In this document: positions 16,054-25,000 of the stretch, in pieces | Layout: each line of letters opens with the position of its first letter | How positions within the stretch are numbered: position 1 is the stretch's first letter | DNA from: Oceanidesulfovibrio marinus | Lineage (GTDB): Bacteria > Desulfobacterota > Desulfovibrionia > Desulfovibrionales > Desulfovibrionaceae | Assembly (NCBI RefSeq): GCF_013085545.1 | Contig: NZ_CP039543.1 | Location: forward strand, 3,193,322 to 3,257,321 | Direction: 5' to 3' | DNA length: 64,000 nt | The notes under the pieces: model-generated | Database searches by the model: none | What the model saw: only the letters and a program-made list of their open reading frames with translations | What the model was told of the DNA's origin: nothing | Translations under genes and position numbers: made by a program

Positions 16054-16729
16054 ACTCTTGACGCTCATCCTGCTGACCGTCTTCATCAAGGTCATGATTA
16101 TGGCGGCTATGGTCGTGGATGTGCCCATGGTCAACCTGGATCACGCGGTGCAGTATGCTTCGCTCATGGTTCAGGGCAAGGCCTCCTTGTGCGAGGAGGT
16201 TCCGGCCGACCAGCGCGTGGAAGGCGGGGGCCAGAAGTGGGTCAAAGGCTGCATCACCCGCGACTCCCTTTTTGCCAGCTATGCCTACGCGGCCACGCCG
16301 GCGTTTGCACAGACAGCCCCCACCTCGACCGGCAACGCCACCCAGGCGGCGGCTGAAGCGCCGGACCGCAAGGCGCTCATGGAAAAGCAGGCCCAGCTGG
16401 AGCAGAAGGAGCTGCAGCTCAAGCAGTTGGAGCAGGATCTGGACGCCAAGCTCAAACGTATGCAAGAGTTGGAGGCCAAGCTCGCCCGGATGCTGGAAGA
16501 CGCCAACAAGGTCAGCGACCAGAAGCTGCGCCACCTCATCGACGTGTACTCGAACATGAAGGCCAAGCAGGCCGCCCAGGTCCTGCAGACTCTGGACGAA
16601 AGCATCGCGGTCAAGATTTTGGCAGGCATGCGCGGACGCCAGGCCGGCGAGATTCTCACCTACGTGGAGGCCAAGAAAGCGGCGCGACTGTCCGAAAAGC
16701 TGACCCGCATGCAGGGAACTTTCCAATAA
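15974..16729 (+). CDS. MotE-like / MgtE N-domain flagellar protein
   Basis: This 251-residue protein has a basic N-terminus, one membrane helix (about residues 26-49), a variable periplasmic linker, a strong coiled coil (about 130-175) and a helical domain. The helical domain resembles the MgtE N-terminal/FliG-middle-like fold (VYSNMKAKQAAQVLQTLDESIAVKILAGMRGRQAGEIL). MotE-family proteins act in the periplasm with stator components. Similar genes follow fliJ in several deltaproteobacteria. The gene overlaps fliJ by 80 bases, which suggests co-translation. The exact flagellar role is inferred. Confidence 0.75.
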   Translation: MTRKKNSVSKRNSTKRPRFVTGLKISKLLTLILLTVFIKVMIMAAMVVDVPMVNLDHAVQYASLMVQGKASLCEEVPADQRVEGGGQKWVKGCITRDSLFASYAYAATPAFAQTAPTSTGNATQAAAEAPDRKALMEKQAQLEQKELQLKQLEQDLDAKLKRMQELEAKLARMLEDANKVSDQKLRHLIDVYSNMKAKQAAQVLQTLDESIAVKILAGMRGRQAGEILTYVEAKKAARLSEKLTRMQGTFQ

Positions 16730-16750
16730 ATCGCCGAACAGGCAAAACGC

Positions 16751-17563
16751 GTGGAACGACTCAAGCTGACACTGGCCTACACAGGCAAGCGCTTTCAGGG
16801 CTGGCAGATTCAGGAGCGCGTGCCCGGCGCAGGCACCGGCACCAACCCCCGCACGGTTCAGGGCGTTGTGGAGGAAGCCTTTGCAACCATCCTGGGCGGT
16901 CCGGAGCACATGCCCCGCGTGCACGGCGCCAGCCGTACGGACTCCGGGGTCCACGCCGTGGGCCAGGTGGCGCATGTGGACGTACCGGAGCGCGCCAAAC
17001 CCATGGACTGGCAGCTCGCACTGAACGGCGTGCTCCCCCGCGACGTCAGCGTTGTACGCGTGGAGCACGTGGACGACGAGTTCCACGCCCGCTTCTACTC
17101 CAAACGCAAAATCTACACATACGGGCTGTGGCTCTCGCGGCGCTTCGTGCTGCCGCACCGCCGGGGCTTTGTCTGGATGGTGGACAGCCTGGACAGGGAC
17201 GCCATGCTGGAAGCCGCCGCCCTGCTGACAGGCAAGCATGACTTTGCCGCCTTCACCAACGTGGGCAGCGTGACCAAGACGACCGTGCGCGAGGTCCTGG
17301 GCATCGAGCCGGTTGCCTGCATCCAGGCCGGCCACGTGCCCGGCGCGCCGGAATGGCCGGAGGAGACTTGGCGGTTCGAGGCCACCGGATTCCTCAAGCA
17401 GATGGTGCGCAACCTGATGGGCTGCCTCGTGGCCGTGGGCCGGGGCAAGCTGCGCCCGGCAGACGTCCAACACATCCTGGACGGCAAGGATCGCACCCGG
17501 GCTCCCATGACCGCGCCGGCACAGGGTCTCACATTACAACGCATCTTCTATCCGGACGATTGA
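16751..17563 (+). CDS. truA: tRNA pseudouridine synthase A
   Basis: TruA makes pseudouridine at positions 38-40 of tRNA anticodon arms. The 270-residue protein starts at a GTG, 21 bases after the previous gene, and has the catalytic aspartate D64 in GASRTDSGVHA. It then has KIYTYGLW and FLKQMVRNLMGCL. Between GWQIQ and RTVQG there is an extra loop of roughly ten residues (ERVPGAGTGTNP) that I do not expect in the compact bacterial enzymes. Otherwise it is complete. Confidence 0.95.
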   Translation: MERLKLTLAYTGKRFQGWQIQERVPGAGTGTNPRTVQGVVEEAFATILGGPEHMPRVHGASRTDSGVHAVGQVAHVDVPERAKPMDWQLALNGVLPRDVSVVRVEHVDDEFHARFYSKRKIYTYGLWLSRRFVLPHRRGFVWMVDSLDRDAMLEAAALLTGKHDFAAFTNVGSVTKTTVREVLGIEPVACIQAGHVPGAPEWPEETWRFEATGFLKQMVRNLMGCLVAVGRGKLRPADVQHILDGKDRTRAPMTAPAQGLTLQRIFYPDD

Positions 17564-17704
17564 TCCGCAAGGGCTCTTCTGCCCTGCCCCGCACATCCTG
17601 GCGCTCGCAGCCGCCACGGCATCATCGGAGCGGCTCCTGCGTTTGAGCTTATCGATACCTAGTAGATTTGAGGGCAGCGCCCCTCGTAGCCTAGTCCTAC
17701 AGAG

Positions 17705-20668
17705 CTACCACTCGACAGGCAGGCGGACGGTCTGCTTGGCTTTGTTGGTAAAAAGAAGGTAGCCGTGCTCGCGGCCGTGGAGGTAGAGGTCGCGGGTGAG
17801 CTCGACGTCTTTGGTGCAGTATTCGATGATCTCGTCAAGGCGGCCTTCCTTCCACCAGGCCAGGGCCTGGAGGCCGTCGGCGGTTTTCTGCGCGTCCAGA
17901 GTGGCGGCGCCGAGGGCGTCGAGGGAGAGCCGGTAGCCGAGCCGGCGGCGCACCTCCTGGAGCATGTCCAGGGTGGGCAGGGAGTGGAGATCGAGCCCAC
18001 CGGCGTAGGGGCCGAGCACCGCGTAGTCGAAGCGCAGGATGTTGAAGCCGATGATGAGGTCGAGCTCCTGGAGCCGGTCGAACATGGCGGGCAGCTCGTC
18101 CTCGCGGTAGGCGACGTACTCGTCCGTGTCCGAGTAGTAGACCACGCAGCAGGAGACGCGCATGTCCTTGGCTTTGTGCCAGCCGCCCACCTCCTGGGCT
18201 GAAAGCTGCGTTTCCACGTCTAAAACAGCGTACCGTAATTGCGCTTTGGGAATGTCCGCTGTGACGGCGACGCCGTCGATAGAGGTCTCTTCCTTCTGGT
18301 CCGGCAGTTGCGGCAAATATTGCGGTCCAATCTCTGGCGGCGGTGCATCCTGAAGCGCGCCGAGCAGAAACAGGGCCGCGGCCTTGTCGATGGGTCGGTT
18401 GCCGGAGCCGCACTTGGGCGAGTGCACGCAGGACGGGCAGCCCAGATCGCACGGGCAGGAGGCGACGACGTCCAGGGTCCGCTCCATGAGCTCCTCGGCC
18501 TTGGCGAATGCCAGCCGCGTGAGGCCCACGCCGCCGGGTGCAGCGTCGTACACGAACACGGCCGGCAACCCCACCTGCGGGTGCATGGGCGTGGAGATGC
18601 CGCCCAGGTCGTTGCGGTCCGTCATGACGATGAGGGGCAGGATGCCGATCATCGCGTGCTCCAGAGCATGAATGCCGCCCATGAAGTGGTAGAACTGATC
18701 TTCGGCAAGCCGCTGCACGGACGTGGGAATTTCGATCCAGACCCCTTCCGTTTCAAAGACCATAGGCGGCAGGTCCAGGGGCACGATGGTCATGAGCGTG
18801 CCGCCCTTCACCTTGCGTTTCTCGTACCCCGTAACAAACTCCGTAACCCGCAGCTTGCCCCGGAAGATGCGCGTTCCCCAGACCTTCCCGTAGTCGTAGA
18901 CTTCGAGTATTTCGGTATTTTTTGAGCCGCGCACACGAGTGTAATAGTCCACGCGAGCCGGTGTAACGGTTACGGTTCGCGCACCGAGATCCAGCTCCTT
19001 GACCAGATAGGTCTTGCCGCGATGCAGGTACACGGCCCCTTTGTGGGTCTCGCGGAAGGCGCGGTGCTCATCCACCAAGCCCACGGACTTGCCGTCCGGC
19101 AGCGCTTCGATGCGGTAGGAGGCCCCGGCCCCGCGCAGGTCCACCTCCCGATGCGGTTGCTTGCGGCGGGAGAGGATGCGGTCGCCTTCTTTGGAGCGCA
19201 GCAGCCGCCCCTCGGCCTCCATGGCCGCGGCCACCTGTCGCACCTCGGGCACCTGCAGCCAGGGCTCGCCCTCGGTTAGGGGCAACTCGGCCGCGGCGCA
19301 GTCCAGGTGCCGGGCCAGCAGGACCTCGTTGTACGGGTTGAGCACGGCCGATTCGGGCGGCCGCTCGAAGAAGTCCTCGGGGTGGCGCATGAAATATTGA
19401 TCCAGGGCGTCTTCCTGAGCCACCAGGACCACGGCCGACTCCTTGAGGCTGCGGCCCACGCGGCCGCCGCGCTGCAGGGTGGACATGATGGTGCCCGGAT
19501 AGCCCACGAGAATGCACAGGTCGAGGGCGCCGATGTCGATGCCCAGCTCCAGGGCCGAGGTGGAAATAACCGCAAGCAGCTCGCCGGAGGTCATGCGCGC
19601 CTCGATCTCGCGCCGCTCCTCGGGCAAAAAGCCCGCGCGGTAGGCGCTGATGCGATCCTTGTACGGGCCGGCCTTGTCCTGCGCCCAGAGAGAGACGAGC
19701 TCCGTGAGCTTGCGCGACTGGCAATAGACGATGGTGCGCAGGTTGCGGGCCAGGGCGGACTTCAGGAGCATGATCGCGGCGTGGGCCGCGCCCTCCAACG
19801 GGTCCAGAAATACGAAGTGGCGTTTCCCTTGCGGTGCGCCGGATTCCGTAATGGTCGCGACATCGTGGCCGGTCAGGCTCTGAGCCAGCTCCCCGGGGTT
19901 GGCCACCGTGGCGGAGCAGAAGATGAAGGTGGGCGATGCCCCGAACCGCGCGGCCACGCGATTCAGCCGGCGGAAGACCTGCGCCATGTGCGAGCCCATC
20001 ACCCCGCGGTAGGTGTGCACCTCATCCACCACCACAAAGGAGAGCCCGGCCAGGAAGGTGGACCACTTCTCGTGATACGGCAGCAGCGCCAGGTGCAGCA
20101 TCTCCGGGTTGGTGAGCAGCGCATGCGGCGGGTTCTCGCGTATCTTGCGGCGCGCGTAGTCGCTCACGTCGCCGTCGTAGATGGCGGCGCGCGGGCGGGC
20201 CGACTCCGGCCAGCTGGAGGTCAACTCGTTGAAGGCCTTGAGCTGGTCCTGGGCCAGGGCCTTGAGCGGGAACATGTACAGGGCGCGGGCGTCCGGATCG
20301 TGGAGAAAGCGCTCCAGCACCGGCAGGTTGTAGACCAGGGTCTTGCCGCTGGCCGTGGGCGTGGCCACCACCACATGGCGGCCGGCGCGGATCAGGTCCG
20401 TGGCGTGCACCTGGTGGGCGTAGAGCGCGGGTATGGAGCGCGCTGCGAGCAGGTTCTCCACGGCGCGAGGCCACGGCCGCACCGGCTGGGCGAACTCGGG
20501 CTCCCGGCCAGAGAGGATGCGGTGGTAAACCACCTGGGAGCCGAGCCGCGGCGAAGACTTGAGGGCGTCCACATACTCGTCCACAGAGCCGCTGGGCAGT
20601 TCGTCCTGCGGATCGCCGGCACCGAGGAGCGGCGCCATGACCTGGTCAAGTATTCGTCGTCCGGCCAT
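17705..20668 (-). CDS. MrfA-like DEAD/DEAH helicase fused to an MrfB-like 3'-5' exonuclease domain
   Basis: The 987-residue protein has three parts. A superfamily 2 helicase core shows Walker A ATPTASGKT (102-110), DEVH (215-218), FCSATVANP and the motif VI stretch QRGGRVGR. A DUF1998/MZB zinc-binding domain has cysteines at about 738, 740, 744, 747 and 753 (CPCDLGCPSC..CGSGN). A C-terminal RNase H-fold exonuclease domain (811-987) shows DxE (D817, E819), a second aspartate (GFNILRFD, D881) and YxxxD (Y950, D954). In Bacillus subtilis, MrfA (YprA) and MrfB (YprB) are separate proteins that act together in mitomycin C repair. Here both activities sit in one chain. The gene lies 3 bases after a two-component regulator gene. 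Confidence 0.88.
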   Translation of the reverse strand: MAGRRILDQVMAPLLGAGDPQDELPSGSVDEYVDALKSSPRLGSQVVYHRILSGREPEFAQPVRPWPRAVENLLAARSIPALYAHQVHATDLIRAGRHVVVATPTASGKTLVYNLPVLERFLHDPDARALYMFPLKALAQDQLKAFNELTSSWPESARPRAAIYDGDVSDYARRKIRENPPHALLTNPEMLHLALLPYHEKWSTFLAGLSFVVVDEVHTYRGVMGSHMAQVFRRLNRVAARFGASPTFIFCSATVANPGELAQSLTGHDVATITESGAPQGKRHFVFLDPLEGAAHAAIMLLKSALARNLRTIVYCQSRKLTELVSLWAQDKAGPYKDRISAYRAGFLPEERREIEARMTSGELLAVISTSALELGIDIGALDLCILVGYPGTIMSTLQRGGRVGRSLKESAVVLVAQEDALDQYFMRHPEDFFERPPESAVLNPYNEVLLARHLDCAAAELPLTEGEPWLQVPEVRQVAAAMEAEGRLLRSKEGDRILSRRKQPHREVDLRGAGASYRIEALPDGKSVGLVDEHRAFRETHKGAVYLHRGKTYLVKELDLGARTVTVTPARVDYYTRVRGSKNTEILEVYDYGKVWGTRIFRGKLRVTEFVTGYEKRKVKGGTLMTIVPLDLPPMVFETEGVWIEIPTSVQRLAEDQFYHFMGGIHALEHAMIGILPLIVMTDRNDLGGISTPMHPQVGLPAVFVYDAAPGGVGLTRLAFAKAEELMERTLDVVASCPCDLGCPSCVHSPKCGSGNRPIDKAAALFLLGALQDAPPPEIGPQYLPQLPDQKEETSIDGVAVTADIPKAQLRYAVLDVETQLSAQEVGGWHKAKDMRVSCCVVYYSDTDEYVAYREDELPAMFDRLQELDLIIGFNILRFDYAVLGPYAGGLDLHSLPTLDMLQEVRRRLGYRLSLDALGAATLDAQKTADGLQALAWWKEGRLDEIIEYCTKDVELTRDLYLHGREHGYLLFTNKAKQTVRLPVEW

Positions 20669-20671
20669 GTC

Positions 20672-22048
20672 TTACGGATGGGCCGAGATCTTGTACTTTT
20701 TGAGCTTATACTGGAGCAGGCTCTTGGAAACGCCCAGGAGCTCCGCGGCCTTGACCTGGACAAAGTCGCTGCGGACCAGGGCGCGGCGCACCAGGGCGGC
20801 CTCGATCTTCTCCAGAGTGTCGGACAGGTCGAGCTTGACCGGCAGCAGGTCCACGGCGGATTTGAACTGCGCTTCCTCGTCCTTGATCTCGGGCGGCAGG
20901 TCGTCCACGCCGATGGTGTCGGAGCCGGCGAGCACCATGCAGCGCTCCACCACGTTCTCCAGCTGGCGCACGTTGCCGGGCCACTCGTAGCCCATAAGGT
21001 AACCCACGGCCTCCGGAGAGAAGACCTTGGGCTCGATCTCGTTCTCCTTGGCGTATTTCTGGGCAAAGTGGGCGGCCAGCAGTGGAATGTCCTCGCGCCG
21101 TTCCCGCAGGGCGGGCATCTCGATCTGGATGACGTTGAGGCGGTAGTACAGATCCTCGCGGAACGTGCCGTTCTTCACGGCCTCGGGCAGGTCCTTGTTG
21201 GTGGCGGCCACCAGGCGGATGTCCACGCTGATCTGCTCGGTGCCGCCCACGCGCTCGAAGCTGCGCTCCTGGAGCACGCGCAGGAGCTTGACCTGCATGT
21301 CCTGGGAGAGCTCGCCGATCTCGTCGAGAAAGAGCGTGCCGCCGTGGGCCAGCTCGAACCGGCCGCGCTTTCGCGCCACGGCCCCGGTGAAGGAGCCCTT
21401 CTCGTGGCCGAAGAGCTCGCTCTCCAGCACGCCTGGGTTGAGCGCGGCGCAGTTGACCGAGATGAACGGCCCGCTATCGCGCGTCGAGGAGAAGTGGATA
21501 GCCTTGGCTACCAGCTCCTTGCCCGTGCCGGACTCGCCCGTGATGAGCACCGTGGCCTTGGAGGGGCCGGCGCGGTCGATCATGGCCAGGACGGTCTGCA
21601 TGACCTTGGAGTTGCCGATGATCTGGTGCTTGCCGTAGCGCAGGCTCAGGCTTTCCTGCAGCACGCGGTACTGGCGCTGGGTCTCGGCCATCTGCGAAGC
21701 CTTGCGTACGGAGAGCAGCAGCTCCTCGTTGGCGAAGGGCTTGGTGATGTAGTCGAAGGCGCCCAGCTTCATGGCCTCCACGGCGCCTTCGATGGAGCCG
21801 TACGCGGTCATGATCATCACCGGGATGTAGGGGAAGTTCTTTTTGATGTGGTCGAGCACCTGCTGCCCGGTGAGCTTGGGCATCTTCATGTCGGTGATGA
21901 CCACGTCCACCTCGGACTCATCGAGATAGGCGAGAGCGGTCTCGGGGTCGGAGAGCGCAGTGACGGAGTACCCCTCCTCACTCAGCAGCGCTTCGAGGAT
22001 GAGCACGTAGTTGGGTTCGTCGTCGAGACAAAGGATATGCGTAGACAT
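20672..22048 (-). CDS. NtrC-family sigma-54-dependent response regulator
   Basis: This 458-residue protein has a receiver domain (phosphoacceptor D53 in VVITDMKMP) and an AAA+ sigma-54 activator domain. The latter has Walker A GESGTGKE (170-177), a GSFTGA loop (217-222, a conservative variant of GAFTGA that contacts sigma-54) and a GGTLFLDEIGEL Walker B. The C-terminal Fis-type helix-turn-helix (about 430-450) would bind upstream enhancers. The sensor kinase gene lies 19 bases upstream and the helicase gene 3 bases downstream. The signal and targets are unknown, and I found no convincing sigma-54 promoter in the window. Confidence 0.93.
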   Translation of the reverse strand: MSTHILCLDDEPNYVLILEALLSEEGYSVTALSDPETALAYLDESEVDVVITDMKMPKLTGQQVLDHIKKNFPYIPVMIMTAYGSIEGAVEAMKLGAFDYITKPFANEELLLSVRKASQMAETQRQYRVLQESLSLRYGKHQIIGNSKVMQTVLAMIDRAGPSKATVLITGESGTGKELVAKAIHFSSTRDSGPFISVNCAALNPGVLESELFGHEKGSFTGAVARKRGRFELAHGGTLFLDEIGELSQDMQVKLLRVLQERSFERVGGTEQISVDIRLVAATNKDLPEAVKNGTFREDLYYRLNVIQIEMPALRERREDIPLLAAHFAQKYAKENEIEPKVFSPEAVGYLMGYEWPGNVRQLENVVERCMVLAGSDTIGVDDLPPEIKDEEAQFKSAVDLLPVKLDLSDTLEKIEAALVRRALVRSDFVQVKAAELLGVSKSLLQYKLKKYKISAHP

Positions 22049-22067
22049 ATGGTGCGTACTAGCTGGT

Positions 22068-23549
22068 TCAGGCCAGGGGCAGGCGGATCTGGACGTGGGC
22101 GCCGCCTTCGGGCCCGTTCGCCAGGATGAGTGCGCCGCCGTGGCTTTCCACGATGTTCTTGAGGATGGTCAACCCGAGCCCCGTGCCGTTGTCCTTGGTG
22201 GTGAAGAACGGGTCAGTGAGCTTGTCCAGGGAGTCCTCGTCAAAGCCTGGCCCCGTATCCGTGAAGGCGATGTTGAGCTGGCCTTCATTCTTTTCGGCAT
22301 GGACGTAGATGGTGCCGGGTCCTTCCATGGCCTGCATGGCGTTGGTCAGGATGTTGTAGAAGGCGCGGTACAACAGGTCCTTGTCTCCGCTCACCATCAG
22401 GCTTCCCGGCTCCAGGTGGTAGTCCTTCTTGACCTCCACCTTGTTCTTCTCGCACTCGGGCTCCAAAAACACAAGCGCCTGTTCGAGGAGCTTGCCCACG
22501 TCCACAGGCTCGCGCTTGCTCTCCCTGGGCCGGGCGTAGTCCAGGAAGTCGTTCACCGTCTGGGAGAGCCGCTTGGACTCGTCATAGATGGCTTTGAGCA
22601 TGCGCGCCTGGAGGTCTTCCTTCGAGCTCGTCTTCTTGAGCAGAAGCTCGGCGCTGGAGCGGATGATGCCCAGGGGGTTGCGGATCTCATGGGCGATGCC
22701 GGCCACCATCCGGCCCATGGAGGCGAGCTTCTCGCTCTGGTGCAGCTCGCGCTCCAGGCGGTTGCGCTCCTTGATGCGCTCTGCGTTGGCGCGGTCCACC
22801 TTGCGGATAATCGCAAGCAGCATAAGAAAAAGACCAAGGGAGCTTAGCAAAGACGCCGCAATGATAACGCGCTGGAACCGCAAAACAGTCGTATAGTCAC
22901 CGGAGATGTCCTGGCGTAGCTCCAGCACTCCGATAAGCGGACCGCGCTTGCGCTCCGGGCCCACCAGGTCGTCCTCCATGCGCAGAGGGTACACGGTGCG
23001 CAGCACCACGGAGTCGTCCTCCACGTCCAGCATGAAAATGCCCCACCACTTGGAGATGGTAGAGTGTATCTCGAAGCTCTTGTCCAGCGACTTGATGCTC
23101 CGCTGCACCTTGTCGTCGGCCATCTCCTTGTTGCCCACCTCCTTGCGGTCTATGGAGTAGCTCACCGCGCCTTCCAGATCGTAGATACGCAGCGAACGGA
23201 TGTTCAGGCCGCGGGTGGAGGACTCGATGGTGCGCTCCAGCCTGTCGTACTGCGCCTCCTGCGAAAGCTCGATGGAACCGAAGCCAATGAGCGTAGGCAG
23301 AATGAACCGCCGGTAGATCTGGTGGTTCAGGTTTTCGGCCACCAGGGTGGCGAACTGCTCCTGCTTGTCGAGCAGTGTCTGGCGCGCGGAGTTGGCGATG
23401 ACCACGGAAAGCACGAGCCCCGTGGCCAGGATGAGCACGAGCGAGGAGATCGAGAGGATCTTCGTGAATCCAAACGTTGTGCTAAAGGAGTCGCCCGGGT
23501 CGGTGTGGTTCGTGTTGTTCTGCATGGGGCCTGGCGGACGCTTCGGCAT
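22068..23549 (-). CDS. Membrane sensor histidine kinase (NtrB/ZraS-like)
   Basis: This 493-residue kinase has membrane helices at about 30-52 and 228-248 enclosing a periplasmic sensor domain of about 175 residues. A short coiled linker, the phosphoacceptor His287 (GIAHEIRNPLG) and a HATPase domain (NILTNAMQAM, DTGPGFDE, GTGLGLTI) follow. No PAS domain is obvious. It should phosphorylate the adjacent NtrC-type regulator. Neither possible start (ATG 23549 or 23525) has a good ribosome site. A hairpin at 23559-23585 sits directly upstream of the first. Confidence 0.9.
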   Translation of the reverse strand: MPKRPPGPMQNNTNHTDPGDSFSTTFGFTKILSISSLVLILATGLVLSVVIANSARQTLLDKQEQFATLVAENLNHQIYRRFILPTLIGFGSIELSQEAQYDRLERTIESSTRGLNIRSLRIYDLEGAVSYSIDRKEVGNKEMADDKVQRSIKSLDKSFEIHSTISKWWGIFMLDVEDDSVVLRTVYPLRMEDDLVGPERKRGPLIGVLELRQDISGDYTTVLRFQRVIIAASLLSSLGLFLMLLAIIRKVDRANAERIKERNRLERELHQSEKLASMGRMVAGIAHEIRNPLGIIRSSAELLLKKTSSKEDLQARMLKAIYDESKRLSQTVNDFLDYARPRESKREPVDVGKLLEQALVFLEPECEKNKVEVKKDYHLEPGSLMVSGDKDLLYRAFYNILTNAMQAMEGPGTIYVHAEKNEGQLNIAFTDTGPGFDEDSLDKLTDPFFTTKDNGTGLGLTILKNIVESHGGALILANGPEGGAHVQIRLPLA

Positions 23550-23558
23550 GAATCAGGA

Positions 23559-23585
23559 AGGCCCGGCGTGTCCGCCTCCGGGCCT
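23559..23585 (-). terminator. Hairpin between aspC and the kinase gene
   Basis: AGGCCCGG (23559-23566) pairs with CCGGGCCT (23578-23585) around an 11-base loop. On the minus strand it lies 63 bases after the aminotransferase stop and ends 9 bases before the kinase ATG. No T-run is present, so it could be a weak terminator or a structure that limits read-through or translation of the kinase. Confidence 0.45.
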
Positions 23586-23648
23586 CCCATGGCAATCAAA
23601 ATTTCCCGAGACGATACGGGAACATTCTGAAGAGTTCCAGCACCCGGT

Positions 23649-24824
23649 TCAGGACAGGCCAAGCGCTTTGGCGATGCGATCCAGCGCGTCGCTCATCACG
23701 GCGTCGTCCAAGGCGTAGGAAATCCGGATGCAGCGGTCCTCGCCGAAAGCCGCGCCGGGAACCGTGGCCACGCCAGCCTCCTCCAGCAGCGAGGTGCACA
23801 TGGTGGTGGAGTCGGGCCGTTTAGCGTCGTACAGCGCCGAGACGTCCGGGAACACGTAAAACGCACCGTCCGGCTTGGGGCATGTCACGCCGGACCAGCC
23901 GTTCAACCGCTCCAGCAGCAGGTCCCTGCGCCGCATGAACACGTCGCGCATGGTCTTGAGCTCATCCAGCGGGCCGGTGAGCGCGGCGATGGCCGCCTTC
24001 TGGGCGATAACGTTGACGTTCGACGTGGACTGGCTCTGGATCTTGCTCATCGCCTTGATCATGTCCTCGTGCGTCAGACAGTAGCCCACGCGCCAGCCGG
24101 TCATGCAGAAGGACTTGGACAGCCCGTTCAGCACGGCCACCTGCTCCGGGGCCTTCTCCCACCACGGCGCCACGGAGGCGTGCTCTGCAGGGGGATACAC
24201 CAACTGGTCGTAGATCTCGTCGGAGATAACGAAGAGCCCCTTCTCCAGAACGAGCTCCATGATCGCGTCCAATTCCTCGCGGGAGTAGGTGGCTCCCGTG
24301 GGGTTGGACGGCGAGCTGATGATGATTGCCCGGGTCTTGTCGGTTATCGCGGCTTTGATATCCTCCACCTGGGCCTTGAACCCATTCTCCGACGTGGTGG
24401 GCACCGCAACGGTGACGCCCTGGGCCAGCTGGATCATGGCCGGGTAGGACACCCAGTACGGCGCAGGCACCAGAACCTCGTCGCCCGGATCCAGCAGACA
24501 CTGGAAGAGGTTGAAGAGCGCCTGCTTGCCGCCGTTGGTGACAATGGTATGCTTGCCCTCGGCGCTGACGCCGGTGGTTTTGTTGAAGTAGCCGGCCACG
24601 GCCTCGCGCACTTCCGGGAGCCCGGGGACCTGGGTATACCGGGCGTAGCCTTCATCGATCGCCTTTTTTGCGGCGGTGCGGATGTGCTCCGGCGTGGGGA
24701 AGTCGGTTTCGCCCACCGAGAGGCTGATGATTTCCTTACCCTGGGCCCGGAGCTCCATGGCCTTGGACGATACGGCCAGTGTTGCTGACGGCTTGATTTC
24801 CTGGAGACGCTTTGCAATACGCAT
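23649..24824 (-). CDS. aspC: Class I aminotransferase (aspartate aminotransferase type)
   Basis: This 391-residue PLP enzyme of fold type I is of the aspartate aminotransferase Ib kind, moving amino groups between aspartate and 2-oxoglutarate. It has SVGETDFPTP near the N-terminus, the N-P-T-G stretch SSPSNPTGATYS (170-181), the SDEIYDQLVY PLP-contact region and the lysine that binds PLP, K237 (LNGLSKSFCMTGWRVGY). The C-terminal arginine region DRCIRISYA contacts the substrate carboxylate. Side activities such as prephenate or aromatic transamination are possible in this subgroup. It heads the minus-strand run with the two-component genes, separated from them by a hairpin. Confidence 0.88.
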   Translation of the reverse strand: MRIAKRLQEIKPSATLAVSSKAMELRAQGKEIISLSVGETDFPTPEHIRTAAKKAIDEGYARYTQVPGLPEVREAVAGYFNKTTGVSAEGKHTIVTNGGKQALFNLFQCLLDPGDEVLVPAPYWVSYPAMIQLAQGVTVAVPTTSENGFKAQVEDIKAAITDKTRAIIISSPSNPTGATYSREELDAIMELVLEKGLFVISDEIYDQLVYPPAEHASVAPWWEKAPEQVAVLNGLSKSFCMTGWRVGYCLTHEDMIKAMSKIQSQSTSNVNVIAQKAAIAALTGPLDELKTMRDVFMRRRDLLLERLNGWSGVTCPKPDGAFYVFPDVSALYDAKRPDSTTMCTSLLEEAGVATVPGAAFGEDRCIRISYALDDAVMSDALDRIAKALGLS

Positions 24825-25000
24825 GAATCCACCTCGAATGATATGGATGCCTTTTTATAGTATGTTTTCGTGTCCTCGTGGCCTTCCCGGCCCCATACCC
24901 CTTCGAGCTTTCACACGCCAGTATTTTTATTGATGAATACCCGCACCTTTTTGTCTGGCCGCTGCCCGCGTCCGGCCGCATTCGTTCAGGAGCCCATCCC

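Noticed and set aside
19307-22129. A 940-residue plus-strand open frame opposite the helicase and response regulator
   Set aside because: It is the antisense image of two clear genes in GC-rich DNA, has repetitive His/Gly/Leu/Val composition and no domain.
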